Source of the DNA: Lactarius indigo
Taxonomy: Eukaryota > Basidiomycota > Agaricomycetes > Russulales > Russulaceae
NCBI GenBank assembly: GCA_025766275.1
Contig: JAFKAC010000048.1
Location: 391,868-455,867 of the forward strand
Length of the DNA stretch: 64,000 nucleotides
Direction of reading: 5' to 3'
Part shown: in pieces, positions 37,654 to 51,129 of the stretch
Layout of the letters: every line of letters starts with the position of its first letter
How positions within the stretch are numbered: position 1 is the stretch's first letter
The notes under the pieces: model-generated
Database searches by the model: none
Told to the model about the DNA's origin: nothing
Seen by the model: only the letters and a program-made list of their open reading frames with translations
Program-made: the position numbers and the translations under genes

Positions 37654-40600
37654 TCATTCTTTTTTGATCCACGACTCAAACTCACTGCTCAAGGGACGAG
37701 CATCTAAAACGCGACCCAGGTCCGTCCCACCGAATCCCATTCCCTTCCTTCGTAACCCCGTCAGCTCCTTGAAAATAGACATCACACTGACCGAAAACGG
37801 CGACCTTTCGCCCGTACGATACGCCGGAGGCACAAACCCGTCAACCTCAACATGCTTCGCACCTGGATGTGCCATGTGTAGCGCAAGTAACGCACAAACG
37901 CGTTGGTACTGCTCCCTGCTGTCAAAGTAGAGTTGACCCGCAAAGAGATTCAGCTTGATTTGGAGGTGTGCGGGGGCGGTCCATTCCCTCGCCGGAGATT
38001 CCGGGATGGTGTAGAAAGCGAGGTCGGAGAAGGACCGCATAGAGGTGGTGACTCGTGGCGCGTAAATGTGGAGTTGGACCTTTCCACTCTTGCGAATGAT
38101 AGGGAGTAGTTCGTTTGCCTCGTGTGGGCTGATGACGATCGCAATACTGTCCCTCCCAGATCCGCTCGATAAAACCCAATTGACGGGGCGGAGGTAGTCC
38201 GACAAGTGCGCGATACCGGAGCACCGGGTGGTGATAGCAAAATCTTTGGTCGCAAGTGGAGACGGGAGCCATTCTTCCGTCGAGTCCAGGGCCTTGTCGA
38301 CCCCGGTTTGAGAGAACAGCGGAATGATGTACCTGGAAGACATAGGGAGCACTCCAGTATGAATGAAGTTGCGAAGGTCGTGGTGGGTGGTGATATGCTT
38401 CGCAGGATACACCTTTGGGGGGCGCTCTGCTTGACGTTCTCGCTCAACTTCATGACTGACCTCCCGCTCTTGCTCTTCCGCCATTCTAACGTCAATCGAT
38501 CGAGTTATTCCAAGAAGTTCCAGCCGTTCACGTAGAGATAAGGTGCCATTTATTTCTGGGCTCAACCCAACGACCTGTGCGTTCGAGGTGGGCTCGTACA
38601 TTTCTTCTAAAGTCCGTGACTCGCGCTGTACCCAGGAATTCTTCAAAACATCCAGGTTTCCAGTTGAATTGTACTGCTTGTATGCAGAAAACCGCCTGTG
38701 ATGGTCAACTCCTTGCTGCGCCCAGTGCGGGAGATAGTGCCCAATATCCCAGCAAGTCTCGTGCATGGCCCAACGGAGGATGTCGGTCACGCATACACCT
38801 TTATCGGACTCTTGACCTCTTGGGATAAGTCCTCGAATCCGACGGTCGACTTCTCCGGGAGCGAAGAACACTACCGACTGCCCCTTCCCTAGCTGCCGCA
38901 TCCGCATACATCCTACATCCACTTAGCTTATTCTCCCTCGTTTTTGTAACAGCTCACCTTGTAGCAGCCTATCTTTGGTGACCTTCGGCCCGAGCGTGAC
39001 TGCTGCGCGCGTTTCTCGAGGAAGTTTCAGATCTGTCCCTCGTGTATGTACGTCATCAAGATATACAATGCACTTGTCAAGTTGTCGATTGAATGGAGAT
39101 GAGATCAGCGGTTCGATCGTTCCGTCCTGGGTGAGCACGGTGAGGTGATCCGATTCGTTGAAATAGATGGCTGCTGAGATATGGGGCATAAGGGAGAGCC
39201 AGTGTCGCACCAATTCCATGTTTTGCAGCTCCAGCATTTGTGCTCCAACGTCCAATAATACTCGAACCTCGGGTTCGTGTCTGGTAAGTCGCCGCAGGAA
39301 AGCCTCAGCAGATTCGCGTTCGCCCTTGATACCTTCGGTACATTCGTAGCGATTGTTTTCTGGACGGAGAAGGTAATGCAAGACAAGCGCATTGGTGCTC
39401 AGCTGTGAGACGGGATCCTCTTGAGTTATTGATGTCGGCAGGAGAAACCGATTATCGTTCGTGCCGCTGAAACCTGTTGTTACATTTGTCTTGTCTTCTA
39501 CCAGGTCCCAGGCCGACGTAGAAAGCTTAGACGGAAACTCCTTGGCCGCTCGGGGAAAGACTACATGAGACAGATAGAAATCGATGACTCTTGTATTCCT
39601 CGAGAATAGCGGAACGAGATATTCGTCGACTTGCGTGTCGTCTTTTGTATTTACGCCATTGACCTGTCGCAGTGAAGTGGGGACGCCCTCCCCAAACTCG
39701 ACCCACTGATCGTATTCCATGTCTGGATTGTCGAGCTTGGTGAGCAAATCGAAGCACTGAAGTACTTGCAACTTTGTTAGACCACCATAGTAATAACTGA
39801 GGCAAGTCAGCGCAATGGCCACGTCCGGGTGACCGAACTCTGCTCTCAAGCTTGGAACGTCCTATCTTTACTTTGAGTCATATTCCTTGGAAAGACTAGT
39901 GGGTGGCTTACCTTTGCCCGATACGGGACAGCTAGTAACGTCCTACCTGGATCGAGTCCGTAGTCCACTCTCCATCGGCGTGCTTTCAGCACGTAGCCGA
40001 GGATTCCTTCTCCGTCAACCAGGAGCCCACGGAGTAGAAGTATCCCGCTCCATAAGGTCGTTCCGGAGCAGTGCGATCTGATTAACTGATGATCTTCGAC
40101 AGAAACTTTCTTCTTGGTTATGAAGCGGCGGGTGGCAGCTCGAATCAGAGGCGAGAGAACGGCAAGTGAGAGAGTGGATAAAGCGCCTCCAAGAGCATCG
40201 TCGGCAATGAGCGAAGAGATCTGTCGAGAGACCTCTTGATTGAGGATTCGCATCGTCGGAAAGCCATTCTGAGTCTGATCGAGCTCGAACATCTGTGGAA
40301 AACGGACGTGCAACTGCGCGGCGTGTACCCTTAATCTACCGAAGACCTGTTGCGTCGTGGACCATCGATTTGGGTGGTCTTCGACCGGCATTTGCTCACC
40401 CACGGTGTAGACTAGCTGATATCGAACATGCAGGATCTCGTCGCTCTCGTCAAGTACGTCGCGTGATACTCCAGCCAACCAATCCTGTAGAGCTTTGAAT
40501 TCCTTGGCAATGGAGCGTTTCTTGCAGTCGTCGTGGAGTGTTAAGAGAGTATCGATGCACATCAGTTTCTGCGAGAGCAAGTGTTCGGGTTGGACGACAA

Positions 40601-43600
40601 GAACACCGCCCTCGACCGCGCATCGTCTGTAAAGAGAGCTGATGCTTTGGACCATGGAAGTGCTCATTTCTCGATTCCGTGAGAACGGAACATAGAAAAT
40701 ACGTCGGTCAGCAAGATCGGAAAGTTTGCTGAGTAGCAGTTGGAACATTTGGTTCGAGAGCGGTTTGAGAGTCACGACTCTCACAAGGTTGGAACCATCA
40801 GCTAGGGTCGCGGCAACGAAGGGTACAATCACGGACGACTTTCCCTCTCCCATGTTGAGCTGAAATGATGCACTTTGCTGACATGTGGGAGATATCATCT
40901 CGCGTGCGATTGCCAGTTGCAGCGGACGTGCCAAAAAGTTCGCGTTGATCTAACAATGCTTCCTGTTAGTGGTTGTAAACTTCACAGGTAAATTTACCGA
41001 CCTGTATCAGAAGCCAATCAGGAGAACAAGCCGCAGCTACATCCTCGCAAACGGTTTCCACTTCCCGGAGAAGTTCTTCATCCCGGCGCCTCGACGAAAG
41101 CTCAAGCAGACGCTGAGATTGCTGGTATTTGAGGAAGGCTATTGCATAGCGGGTGATAGCAAGCTTCCATTGGTCAGTGAGCCAGTGGACGCGATCCCTG
41201 GACAACTCTCGTAGGATAGATCGCGGCGTTATCCGAGGCCAAAGACCCGAGATGCTGGCGACAATTTCCTGTTTCTGAGATGGCGCTAGGGCCTCTGAAA
41301 TTTCAGAAAACATTGTATCCTTCCTTTTAGAGCACGAGTTGCGATATCGGAGTAAATCCTCCTGTGGGGGAATGATGTGATGTACAGGGAGAGGACCAGC
41401 TTTTTCCAGAAAGTCGCTATGACTCTTGCTCAGGTCTTCGCCGTAGTGCTGTAGCAATGACTTCCGGGATCGTCGGAGCTCATGAATAAGGCAGCTAAGG
41501 CTATCTTCCCTGCTTGACGGCAACTTATCCTCAGTCCCCATCATGACGATGGGGGATACGGCGAAATCTACCTGTTCGCAAATCGGTGACGGTGCGAAGT
41601 TGGCCCGAGACATCAACACTTCTCGAAGCGAAGGACTCAGAGATATCGCTTTGGATGATCCCGCACTGAACCGAAGGGAAAACCGGTATGGAGTGTTGGG
41701 GGGAATGGTGATCTCGTAGTGGTCTATGATTGCCTCGATGCGGTGTATATGGTCCCTCAGGTCGATGTTTCGGGATACCGATCGTAGGTAACTATCAACG
41801 AAAGCCTTGCAACGTTGAGTGTCGAACCACTGGGACGGAATATCGCACCATATCTTGGGCCACAGTTCAACTATTGTCTCCGCAGCCTCTGACACCATTT
41901 TGCTAATCGAACTGTTGTATTCTCGTCTTCGCTCCTTCGTAGCATTTTTATCGGTGATTGCCCGGACCTCCATAGTTTGCGCAGGGGTTAGCTCCAGGGG
42001 AAGGGCAAACTGAGACATCGAATTTACTAATCGTGCATGGTCCAGATACGTGCCGTCTGAAAGGTCATAGTAAGGCGGTGAGGGGCGTTTTAGACCACGG
42101 AATCTTGTGTCCGTCGCAAAAATTGCAATGAGAGAAATGATATCCGCGTCAAGATCCGCGTGATCAGTCCCGCTGAAGCTAGCTGCGGAAAGGCTGAACG
42201 CCAACTTGATCTTGGAGTCTTGAGGATCGCAGTTTAACGCTTCCTGACAAATGTCGTATATACTGAGCCAATCCTTCGCGGCGTTGAAAGTAAGCCAGTA
42301 TCGACTATATCGCAGAGAGGGCGTCGTCTCGGCTGTTCCAAGTGATCCCCAAGATTGCATTTCATCCCACAGATTCCGGGAAAGACAGAGTCTGCCGTTC
42401 CATACAGACCACGACGTCTGGTAGGCAGTGGCTTCAGAGCGGACATAATCAGCCACATCCCTTGACTTGTAGGCGATGTCCTCCGGAACTGAAAAGGACG
42501 AATGTCGTGAGCCTTGCAAGTCGTGTGGGTAGTACGCCATGTTACGAGAGATGGCGCGGTTCAGCAATGACGAGTCTTGAGGACGAATATTGAAGTCGAC
42601 GGGTCCGTCATAGAGTGCCTCCATTGCATTTCCGTGATCGAGAATAGAAACTACAGCTGTGTGAAAGTTGTGGTGCTGTGAAAGGACAGGAAGGTCGTTC
42701 CATTCCACCGTGACCATAGAGCGTAAGTGGGGCGGATAATATACTCTGCTTGGTGTTAAGTTGCCTATCAGGCGCAATAGCCTTGCATCGTCGTTGCTTA
42801 GTCTTTGAAACGACAGAAAAGTGGCACTTTGCAGCATGTGAAGGCATTCTTCGGTCCCAGTGTGCCCGAGTAACGGATCGGGGAGGCAATGGCTCGTAAG
42901 TGCGTGCAAATAACATTGGTATAGCTTGCTGCGCAGGCTCACGTTTCCGGTGAGACGTCCTAGATCGGTGTCGATAGTGTACTCGTGCCAGTGGATACGG
43001 CGCGCAGTTCCCGTTTTTATGGAAACATTGGGGAAGTCGCCATCTAAGCCAAACTCTATATCTCCCTGTGGAATAATGACCCTCCGCGGCACCTCCGAAG
43101 ACTCGTTGCTTGGGCGCAAGATGAGTCTATTTCTGAGCCCGAACATGGTGCCACAGGACTGAAGTTCATCGATGACGTAGCCCGGTATGCTTAGACATTC
43201 CAATTCTAAGTCCCGGTTGATGAAGAATGTGAGACCCAATCGACTGAGGGAAGCCTCTATTAGGTGACTCGTGCGCGTGACGATAATATGCTTCGGGGAT
43301 TCGAGTGCAGAAAATTGGCGAGATATCGTTTGAAATGTGGGGGAACGAATATCTATCAGATCTATTGGAACAACGCCATCTCCAGGAATCTTGCGGAACA
43401 ATGACCGGGTATCGTTTCTATGGACAGTGAGTCGCCAATTGGACGTACTTGGGGTCCAAGAAGATTCAACAGGGCGGAATTCAACCTCTCCGGTGCGAAG
43501 GTCAAGCCAGTGTACATATTTATCAACGAAAGCCTTCGGGAAGTCGCCATCGAATACTGCGCGTGGAACCAACTGGAAGTATGAGAGTTGAGGAGGTTCC

Positions 43601-46600
43601 ATCGGTTGCTGCTTGGATTTCTGGGCCCAGAGAGGTGTTTTTTTTTGTTTGTTTTTTTTAACCACAGGCTTGACCACAGGTCCTTGAACAGGTCGTATGG
43701 TATGTCGCCGAGCCTGTAGTATCAAAGCTCCACCGCGTAGCGAAAAGAGTACCTTCAACTTGCGTTAGCCCCTGGACAACACTGGCGACAACAATAACCC
43801 ACCTGGTACCCAAAGACATTTGTTCGAGTCATAAATTCCATTTGGGGGGTGTCAGCAGGAACTATATCAAGAACCCTCTGCAAGGAGCACGTGAGCTTGC
43901 GTGAGTAGGTATGGATCAGAATAACAATAACACTCACCGCTCCAAGGACACTTTTGTACGTTGGGTGTTCGATAATCTCTTGCGGCAGTCTTCCAAGGGG
44001 TTTTCCACCAATCAGTAATTTCCCGGTCAACAAATTATAGTGGAGCTTCTGTCCACCCTCCATGGTACAGGAGATCCACCGTGAGTTAGGACTGGGAAGT
44101 GCATGCCAATTTGAAGAGACATGCCGGCGGAACCCGGGCCATAAACTTGCGAAGCCGTGATCGAAACCTGATGGCTTAGATTTTAAGCATTCGTGGAGAA
44201 ATGGCTCGAGAAAATGAAGGAGGCGGTGGTGTCGGTTGAGAAGCCGAATGAGATAACGAGAATGGTCGTCTTCGAGAATGGATGGGGTGTTGTTGTGTAC
44301 GATTGCTGCGCAATGCACAGCTATGGCGATGTCGTCGTCGCGAGCAAGTGTCCAAGGGACATGTTCCAGGCAAACGTCATATGTAGAGAAACACGTTGCA
44401 GCCAGTGTGCAGAGTCGTCGACGCAGGTTCGTGCGCGACGTTTCGTCTTCAGTTACATCTAGCTTTGAATCAAGCTCGTTGATCCACTTATGCGCTACGC
44501 TCCGTGCCCTCTGAAGCAATCCATACGTTCTTTGGCGAATATCTGGATCACTAGTAGAAGATAGGAGGCGGCTGGTAATAAGAGCTACGAATCGTTAAAC
44601 TCAAGTCGACATGTAGCAAAGATCGAAGTTCAACGTACCAATAGTCCTGATGGTGACTTCCTCTAGCCAGTTGGCTTCTATCCTTCCGAGAAGATTCTCT
44701 AGTTCATGCAGAAGTGTCCGTCCAAAGCTGGGAATGTCAAGGTCGGTGTGCCATTCACGTTCACCGTCCAATAAAGGGCCAAGCTGCCAAGCTGCTTGAG
44801 TGATCAGCGTATGTACCTCCTCGCGGCGAAATGAGAGCGAGGGTGATGACAGCTCCCTTGCTATGTTCAACCATTGCAAACGTGGCCCACTGCGCAACCC
44901 AGAAAATGCCAAGTACTCATGAGCGCTCAGCTCCGACGGGCAGTCAGTCTGAGAGGCGATCACCACATTAGAAGTGTGGCGCGTTCCACAGACAAAGGAA
45001 TGGATTTTGCCGTACGGTGACGACACAGGAACAGGGGGGGTGCAGAGGTTGGCAATGGCAGATTTATGAAAGGCCCGTGCTGCCCACGATCCGCTCTTAC
45101 GATCATACAATTTGAAAGACAGCCCGTTGTTGAGTAAAACATCAGAATCGTCGGCAGGAATCTGAACCACCTTGTAGTGTGTTTGATCGAAAGATTTTGT
45201 GGTGGACCCAATTGTGATTCTGTGGTATGTGTGACGCACTGCCCAATCTCTTAGACCAGAGAAGGTATCTAAGAAGAGCTTTGGTTGGTCAGAGTTGTCA
45301 GAAGCGTTGGGCATCCCGATGTCACAGAGAATCTTGTAGGTCATCTCGCGCCACGCGGAAAACGCACGTGGTGGAGAAAGCTCGAATATTACTGATTGTG
45401 CCTTCGTCATCGCCTGTGGTAGTGGCCATTCGAAGACATCAATATTCAGCATCCTAGCCTCGTAGTTCATTCGACACTTTTCGCAACGACCATGGACTAG
45501 GTTTCCTTCATATCCCCGGAAGCAATCGTGAAACATCATTGAGGCCGCATCCGTAAGTAGCTTCCACTTCTTGTTCAGGTCATCAAGTTCGGCACGCTTT
45601 TCCTTCCATTGTTGCCTAGCATATCGACCGATATCGTCATAAAGTTCTTGCAGCTCCGGAGAATTACGGAAGTATTGTACGGCGAAGGACGATTCAGTAG
45701 CCGTGTCCGAGAATATGGACGTCGCACAGGAAGCGCCTTGATGCCGCTGTGAAATATACTCTTCAATGAGCATGGCACGTCGCAGGGAGCCAGACCGATG
45801 AAGGAGTAGGGGATGAAGGAAATCCTGAGGAATTTCCGGTGAATAAGATGATAGGAGAGGACATTGTTGGGTCGTCAGCTTATCCAAAGCCATCCAAAGA
45901 TCCATAATGGTCAAAATCATAACCGAGTTATCCTCGGGATAGGCATTGTAGATCTCCCTCACGCTAGCGTAATACTGCTCGACGCAGGATGCGATCACAT
46001 CCGGAGCATTGTTGTCGAGTTGATGCGAACTAACCCAGGAATCCAGGTGTCTCTCGACGGACAACTCGAAGTCCGCGAGAGCAGTGCGCTTGTCTGTTGC
46101 AACGGCCACTATGAGTCGGCCATCTGAAAAATGACTGAAGTCGACTGTGCTAACAAGGCGTAGTGGATGAGAAGGATAGAATTGTTCCTGCGCGTAGCTG
46201 TGCGATGTCGGGTACAGTGCATTTATGAGGTAAGAACGCGAATTATTGAGAGTAATTGCGGTATCTCGTTCGTAGTCCAGTTTCTCGGGTTGCCACGGCG
46301 GAGAAACAGACTGTCTCTCCTGGAAACTCGACCACCGGTTCTGAAGAAGAGTCTCCGTCTCTTTCGCTGCGCCGTACACAGCTTGATAGACATCCTTTGA
46401 AACGGTGGGACCCAGCTTTGAGAGACGTCGTGCCGTCTTGATCCTCATTAAGTGCAGAGTTTCGCTTGGAATACCCCTTTGGACGCAGATTTGGAGGAGG
46501 TGTGCATGAAAAAAGAGAATAAATGTTTTGTACATGTCGCGGTCCAGGGATGTTTGAAGTGCCACCCTGACAACGAGCCAGAGCGGCGATCGGCGCCATG

Positions 46601-47374
46601 GCTTGTAAGCGTCTTTCCAAAGAACTTCATCCCCTATCCGCTTCGTGATACGATTCACAGAGGCCGGCTGACCAAATCCTCTTAGAATCCCCACTAATAG
46701 TTCGGATATATATCTTGGGTGAGCGCTCTCGCGAACTTCGCGTACGGTGGACCCGGCCTTGACTGTGGTCGCAGTGGAATCTAATACATCGACATCCATT
46801 TGTATGAGAAAGGAAGCGAGTTCTTGAAGAAAACATTTTTTCGAAAATATATCGGAGGAGATCTGGATAGAGGGACCGGGATAGGAGCAGAGAAGCTTTC
46901 CGTTGGTCGACATAACGTTGCTGGCTGGCGGGGAGACTTCGAAGATCTCGAACCGAACATGATCAGTGAGCATGCGAACGATGACAGCGGCATTCTGAGC
47001 TCGGATATGCATAACGAAAACATCTGAAAGTGAAGGTAAACGAAGGTACAACACGCCGTGGGTGGCAACCCGGGCTCACCTCCGACAGCAAGATCTGATA
47101 AGGCATTTGCAAGTTCCGCCTCTAGTACCACTTGGGTCCTCGCAATCTGGTGGATAGATTCCATCATTTTTACCATCCGCGCCCATAGCGATTGCTGATG
47201 AGGTGAGAGGTCCTTGGAGAAAATTCGAGCAGCTCCTTCGAGGATGTAGCACAATGCCACATTACTCTCGCGTTCAGCTTTCTCTGTCGGGGCTTGTTGG
47301 GGAAGCTTGGGGGGGAGAAACACGTGCTCAACAACTGAGAGCAAGATCTTGGAATCAAAAACAGATATGGACAT
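37654..47374 (-). CDS. giant DUF6606/DUF3638/DUF3645 protein, copy 1 (3,117 aa)
   Basis: Eight exons by eye: 47374-47080, 47023-44639, 44584-43938, 43877-43803, 43752-41002, 40949-39912, 39861-38958, 38912-37654; introns 48-60 bp (one 45), phases consistent, total 9,354 nt. DUF6606-like N-terminus (VEHVFLPPKLP, residues about 15-25), a middle with LPDPLLGHTGTEE (about 1425), DUF3638 with LNMGEGKSSVIVP (GEGKSS 2085-2090) and LDESDE (2217-2222), DUF3645 with FGHPDVAIALTCLSYYYGGLT (about 2405) and YLDDVHTRGTDLKLP plus QGCMRMRQLGKGQS (about 2660-2711). Databases often label the family ubiquitinyl hydrolase-like, but I see no protease triad. The motif set instead looks like an ATPase motor. A Lys-rich insert of about 36 residues (43630-43690) is absent from copy 2. 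Function unknown. Confidence 0.88.
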
Positions 47375-48620
47375 TTCGTTGAGAGAGAGGGAGAGTGAAT
47401 GCAACAATAGAAGACCCTTTACTAACGGCAACCTTGTTCTCGCCACCATAAGCGCCACGCCGTAAACGAGAAAGGGCGCAAATTATGCACATGACTAGTA
47501 GGCGCCAAGCGTTACCAGAAAATTGGAAACATGACGGGAAAGGTTGGCAACGAGCAACAAAGCTCCGGACAATCGCGTCTTTCATGTCTTTCGTGCCACT
47601 AGTGAACTAATCCGTTATTTCCAACCAGTAAAGGATCCAGTCAGGTTGCAATTGTCGCCTCGTGATTTCTAGGTCGAGGTGGGAGTCTTCAAATATCACG
47701 AAAGTCACGAGGAACGAATGTTCTCTCACAGTGAAAAAGAGGGGACGTGGCACTGGCATGAATATTGGATGTCGCATCCCTTAGGCTGGGGCGTCCGAGA
47801 CGCGCTGCGCCTGAAAAGGGCCCAAATCGAAAGCGGAAGTTATCGGACCCATATCGGACCTGTAATGGATTGATCGCTATATTTCTCTCGCTACAAAAAT
47901 CGGCGTGCACTCTGCATTGGCCATGAAGTCCTTCAAGAACCTTAAGTCTACCACATTTTTTTTTCTTTGAATCCGCTTATATCTCGAACAGACACAAGCT
48001 GGTCGCGTGTACGTACATACAGGCATTCGAGGGTCCAGCGTAGAGCGGTACAGTGAGGGTCAGACTGAAAGTGAAAAACAGCTGAGGTGGATCGGTTACG
48101 AGATTTAAGGCCTTGGGGCTAGCGGTAATGTACCGTAATAAACGAGATAGGGAGGGTTCGGCGTTCATGTAGCCTCCTCCCGGGTCAGCGGCTAGTCAGT
48201 CTAGCCAAGACGAAGGTCTTTGAACGAGTGGTTTGGTTGCTCTGGTTGCTCTAGTTGCGAAGTAACCGAGGAATTTGCAAGCCGGGTTCTTGTGGGTGGA
48301 TGACTTTCGGAGAGGCGGGAATATGGGTATGAAAATAGCTCTTTGGGAGCGGTAGAGCGGGCAGTGGCTGGTAATGTGGTTACGGATGTGCTGGTCCCCA
48401 CCGTAGGTATGATTCGGGTTGAAGACGGCTGTAACCGGGCGGAAGCGGACAGTTTATTCGACGTGGAAGCCGCTGACTGCTTGTTAGAGAGCGGGTGAAC
48501 CTTGTGCGTTGCGTTGGGAGCATCCATCCGCGTCGGGGCAGGTTGGTAGACGGGACTCAGTCTAGGTAAAATGTTAGCTTAACTCGCAACCAAAGTCAAA
48601 AACAAAAAAAGAGCGCCAGT
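47375..48620. other. intergenic upstream of copy 1, no supported gene
   Basis: The first about 250 bp resemble the upstream region of copy 2 (60757-61000), so the duplication includes the promoter. A 108-codon Ser/Thr-rich frame (48527-48201, minus) has no recognisable feature. Confidence 0.4.
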
Positions 48621-48629
48621 CCTCAGTGC

Positions 48630-49750
48630 CCTCATCTGTCGTATGGCCGAGAAGGGGCGAACAGAACATGTGCGTCTAAAATCCTTGAAAATCGAGGACT
48701 CTTCTCTCCGAAAATCAATGCTTCCTCTTCTCGAGATCTAAGGCGGCCGAGTCGACTCACTGTTAGCACTGATTCATCTGGTGAATGTCGTGTCATATGC
48801 TTGTCTTGGGTCCACATCGCGGTTCCGACCTTGTTAGACGCCGAGAAGATTAATTCGACAGAGGGAAGCGCCTCCAAAAGTGCAGCAGAAAAACCGAATA
48901 CTGATGAGAATTCGATGTTAGTTGACCTAAACGTCGCCCGAACCAAAAATAAAAATATTAGATAATCACGTCATCAATCCCACTCAATGGAGACCATGAT
49001 CTGCTCCTTCGTCATTTCCTCGTTTGGAAGTACTACACGGGAAAAGTCAATATGCGGGAGTAGGGCTCAGAGGGGTGAACAAAAAAAAAAACGTGCTTTG
49101 GAGATATCGGGAGGTACCAAGTGCCTTGAAGACGACGGCCATGACAAATAGGCCAACAACCGGGAGAACATGCATTGGAATCAGGATGACCTTTCGGGTG
49201 AAAATGTATTTATACACCGCCGGAACAAAATGAAAGCTGAATCTGAACTCACTATTCTTGAAGACGAACCTGAACACGTGGCTCCTCACCCCCTCCAGTC
49301 CTGCCCACGCTCGACATCAACTACTGGCCCATAATGTTGGACCTTTACCACGCGACACAGTGGTCTGGTCCCAAGCACGCTCTGGTGCGAGAAAGAGATT
49401 GGGTGAAATGAGGAACTTCAATACGAAGGCAAGTGACGAGGAAAAACCACAACAGGTGCCCTTGGAAGAGATATAGTACGGCATACGATGAGTGATAGAA
49501 GCAAGCGAAAAGAAGAGGAAACTCACCGTTGGTGTCGAATGGGAGCTCGTTACCTAGCACGGTATCGACCGAGAACGTTTGGAGAACGAGAACGACAATG
49601 GGATGAGAAATGGTGCAACAACGGATCGTGCATCATGCTCCATGGAAAAGGTACGGTTGGTTTCAGTAAAATTTACAACCGCCGAATTACGGTATCATTG
49701 TTGTCATCGGCAAACACGACCACATTCAATATTCAAGAGCGGCGTTCATA
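48630..49750 (-). repeat. duplicated intergenic locus, copy A (partner 62290-63350)
   Basis: Extended similarity with the DNA between copies 2 and 3, including GAAGTACTACAC, GAGAACATGCAT and CACGTGGCTCCT. Both copies keep similar minus-strand frames, for example VLKFLISPNLFLAPERAWDQ here and ILKFLFSPNLRIAPERTWDR there, and SSVFGF...LLEALP against SSVFDF...LLETLP. It may be a small multi-exon gene, possibly membrane-bound, that I do not recognise. Confidence 0.45.
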
Positions 49751-49936
49751 GTCACGTTCGTAGTCAAGTCAGTGGGGAAATTCTGAGAAATTGGGCGTCA
49801 TACAGAATTGGGGTCATGGAATACGAGGTCAGCGTGCCTTTCTATCACCCCCTCCAAAACCTTCAACAATGATCCGCCAGTCCTCCAATGATGTTAATTA
49901 AGGACTCGGCCTTATTGATGTCTCTTTAAGGACTGT

Positions 49937-50905
49937 GTGACTCGGATTGGGATCAGTATATGGTCGTTCAAGAGGTTCTGCAAAACACATCGCCAGACGG
50001 GAGTGCCTTCCCCACCGCCAATCGACAATGGTCAAGCCGTGCGTGCTCACTGCGATTCGAGTAAAGGTATGTCCAATATATTGCTCATGGATGTTGTCTC
50101 ACTGTCGCAGTTCTTCCACGACGTCGTTGACCGCCAGCCCGACATATCACTCATGGAGCTGCAGGTGGAGCTTCAAGAAGCACGCAGGACTGAGGTATCG
50201 CTTCCAATGATCTTGCGTTCCCTCCAAAGGGAGGGATACACAATGAAGATGGTACATTTTCATCTTTTTGGTCCCTCGGCTTCTTCTAACGTCAACAACA
50301 GATCACTCGCCGTACTCTTAAGTGTAACAAGCAAGACCGTGATGAGTACATGAGCTTTATCACTACCCATTTTCCGCCCAGAACAACTCGTTTTTACTGA
50401 TGAGAGCCATTTCAATCGGCTCACGCTGAGGAGGCCGATGCACGATCCCTTTGTGGTGAGTGCGCTGCCCGATACGAGTTCTTTCTGAGAACGCCATTAC
50501 TAGTGACACTCTTTGTTGAAGGCCTCCTCCCGCGCATGAACAAATAGCCGATGCCCAACTCGGTCCTCGTTGTCGACAATGCGGCCATTCACAAGGTGGA
50601 TAGAATTCGAGAACTGGTCGAGGGACATGGTGCACGCCTTATTACCTTCCTGCGTATTTGCCTGACTTCAACCCGATTAAATCGGCATTCTCATCCATCA
50701 AGGCCTGGCTACGCGCAAATCGTGCTCGTGTCAATGCGGATCTCGAGACTGACAATGGTAACATCAACGGCACGTTCTGGGAGGCTGCCCACTCTGTCAC
50801 GGCAAACGACGCAAAAGGGTTTGTACAACTACTACGGGTACCAAGCCCCTCCTTGGTTTTTTTATTACAGCATGGATCTACTTGTGCACGTGTGAATGTA
50901 TGACT
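49937..50905 (+). pseudogene. Tc1/mariner-like transposase relic (DDE_3 type)
   Basis: Fragments in changing frames on the plus strand: LMDVVSLSQFFHDVVDRQPDISLMELQ, a first catalytic Asp in EQLVFTDESHFNRLTLRR (about 50390), a second in VLVVDNAAIHKVDRIRELVEGHGARL (about 50570) and the glutamate-side block LPDFNPIKSAFSSIKAWLRAN (about 50655-50720). At least two frameshifts and an internal stop. It accounts for most of the extra length between gene copies 1 and 2 compared with copies 2 and 3. Confidence 0.75.
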
Positions 50906-51129
50906 GCGGGCGGTGACTCAGAATGCTGGAGCAAAAAATTGAATTGAATTGAATTGAAGCCTATGTACGTATGTATAGTACGGGTACATCAAACCCCAAG
51001 GTGAGGGAAAGCTACCGACTACATTCTACAAGTTGTACAGTATATGTTACGCTCTAACTGAGGGTGACCGTGGGAAAGCTGACAGAGCCACCTCACACTT
51101 CGTACGACGCGAAATTGTTGCGACGGCTC

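Noticed and set aside
48201..48527. 108-codon Ser/Thr-rich protein
   Set aside because: True ATG, but no recognisable domain, no counterpart beside copy 2 and low-complexity composition.
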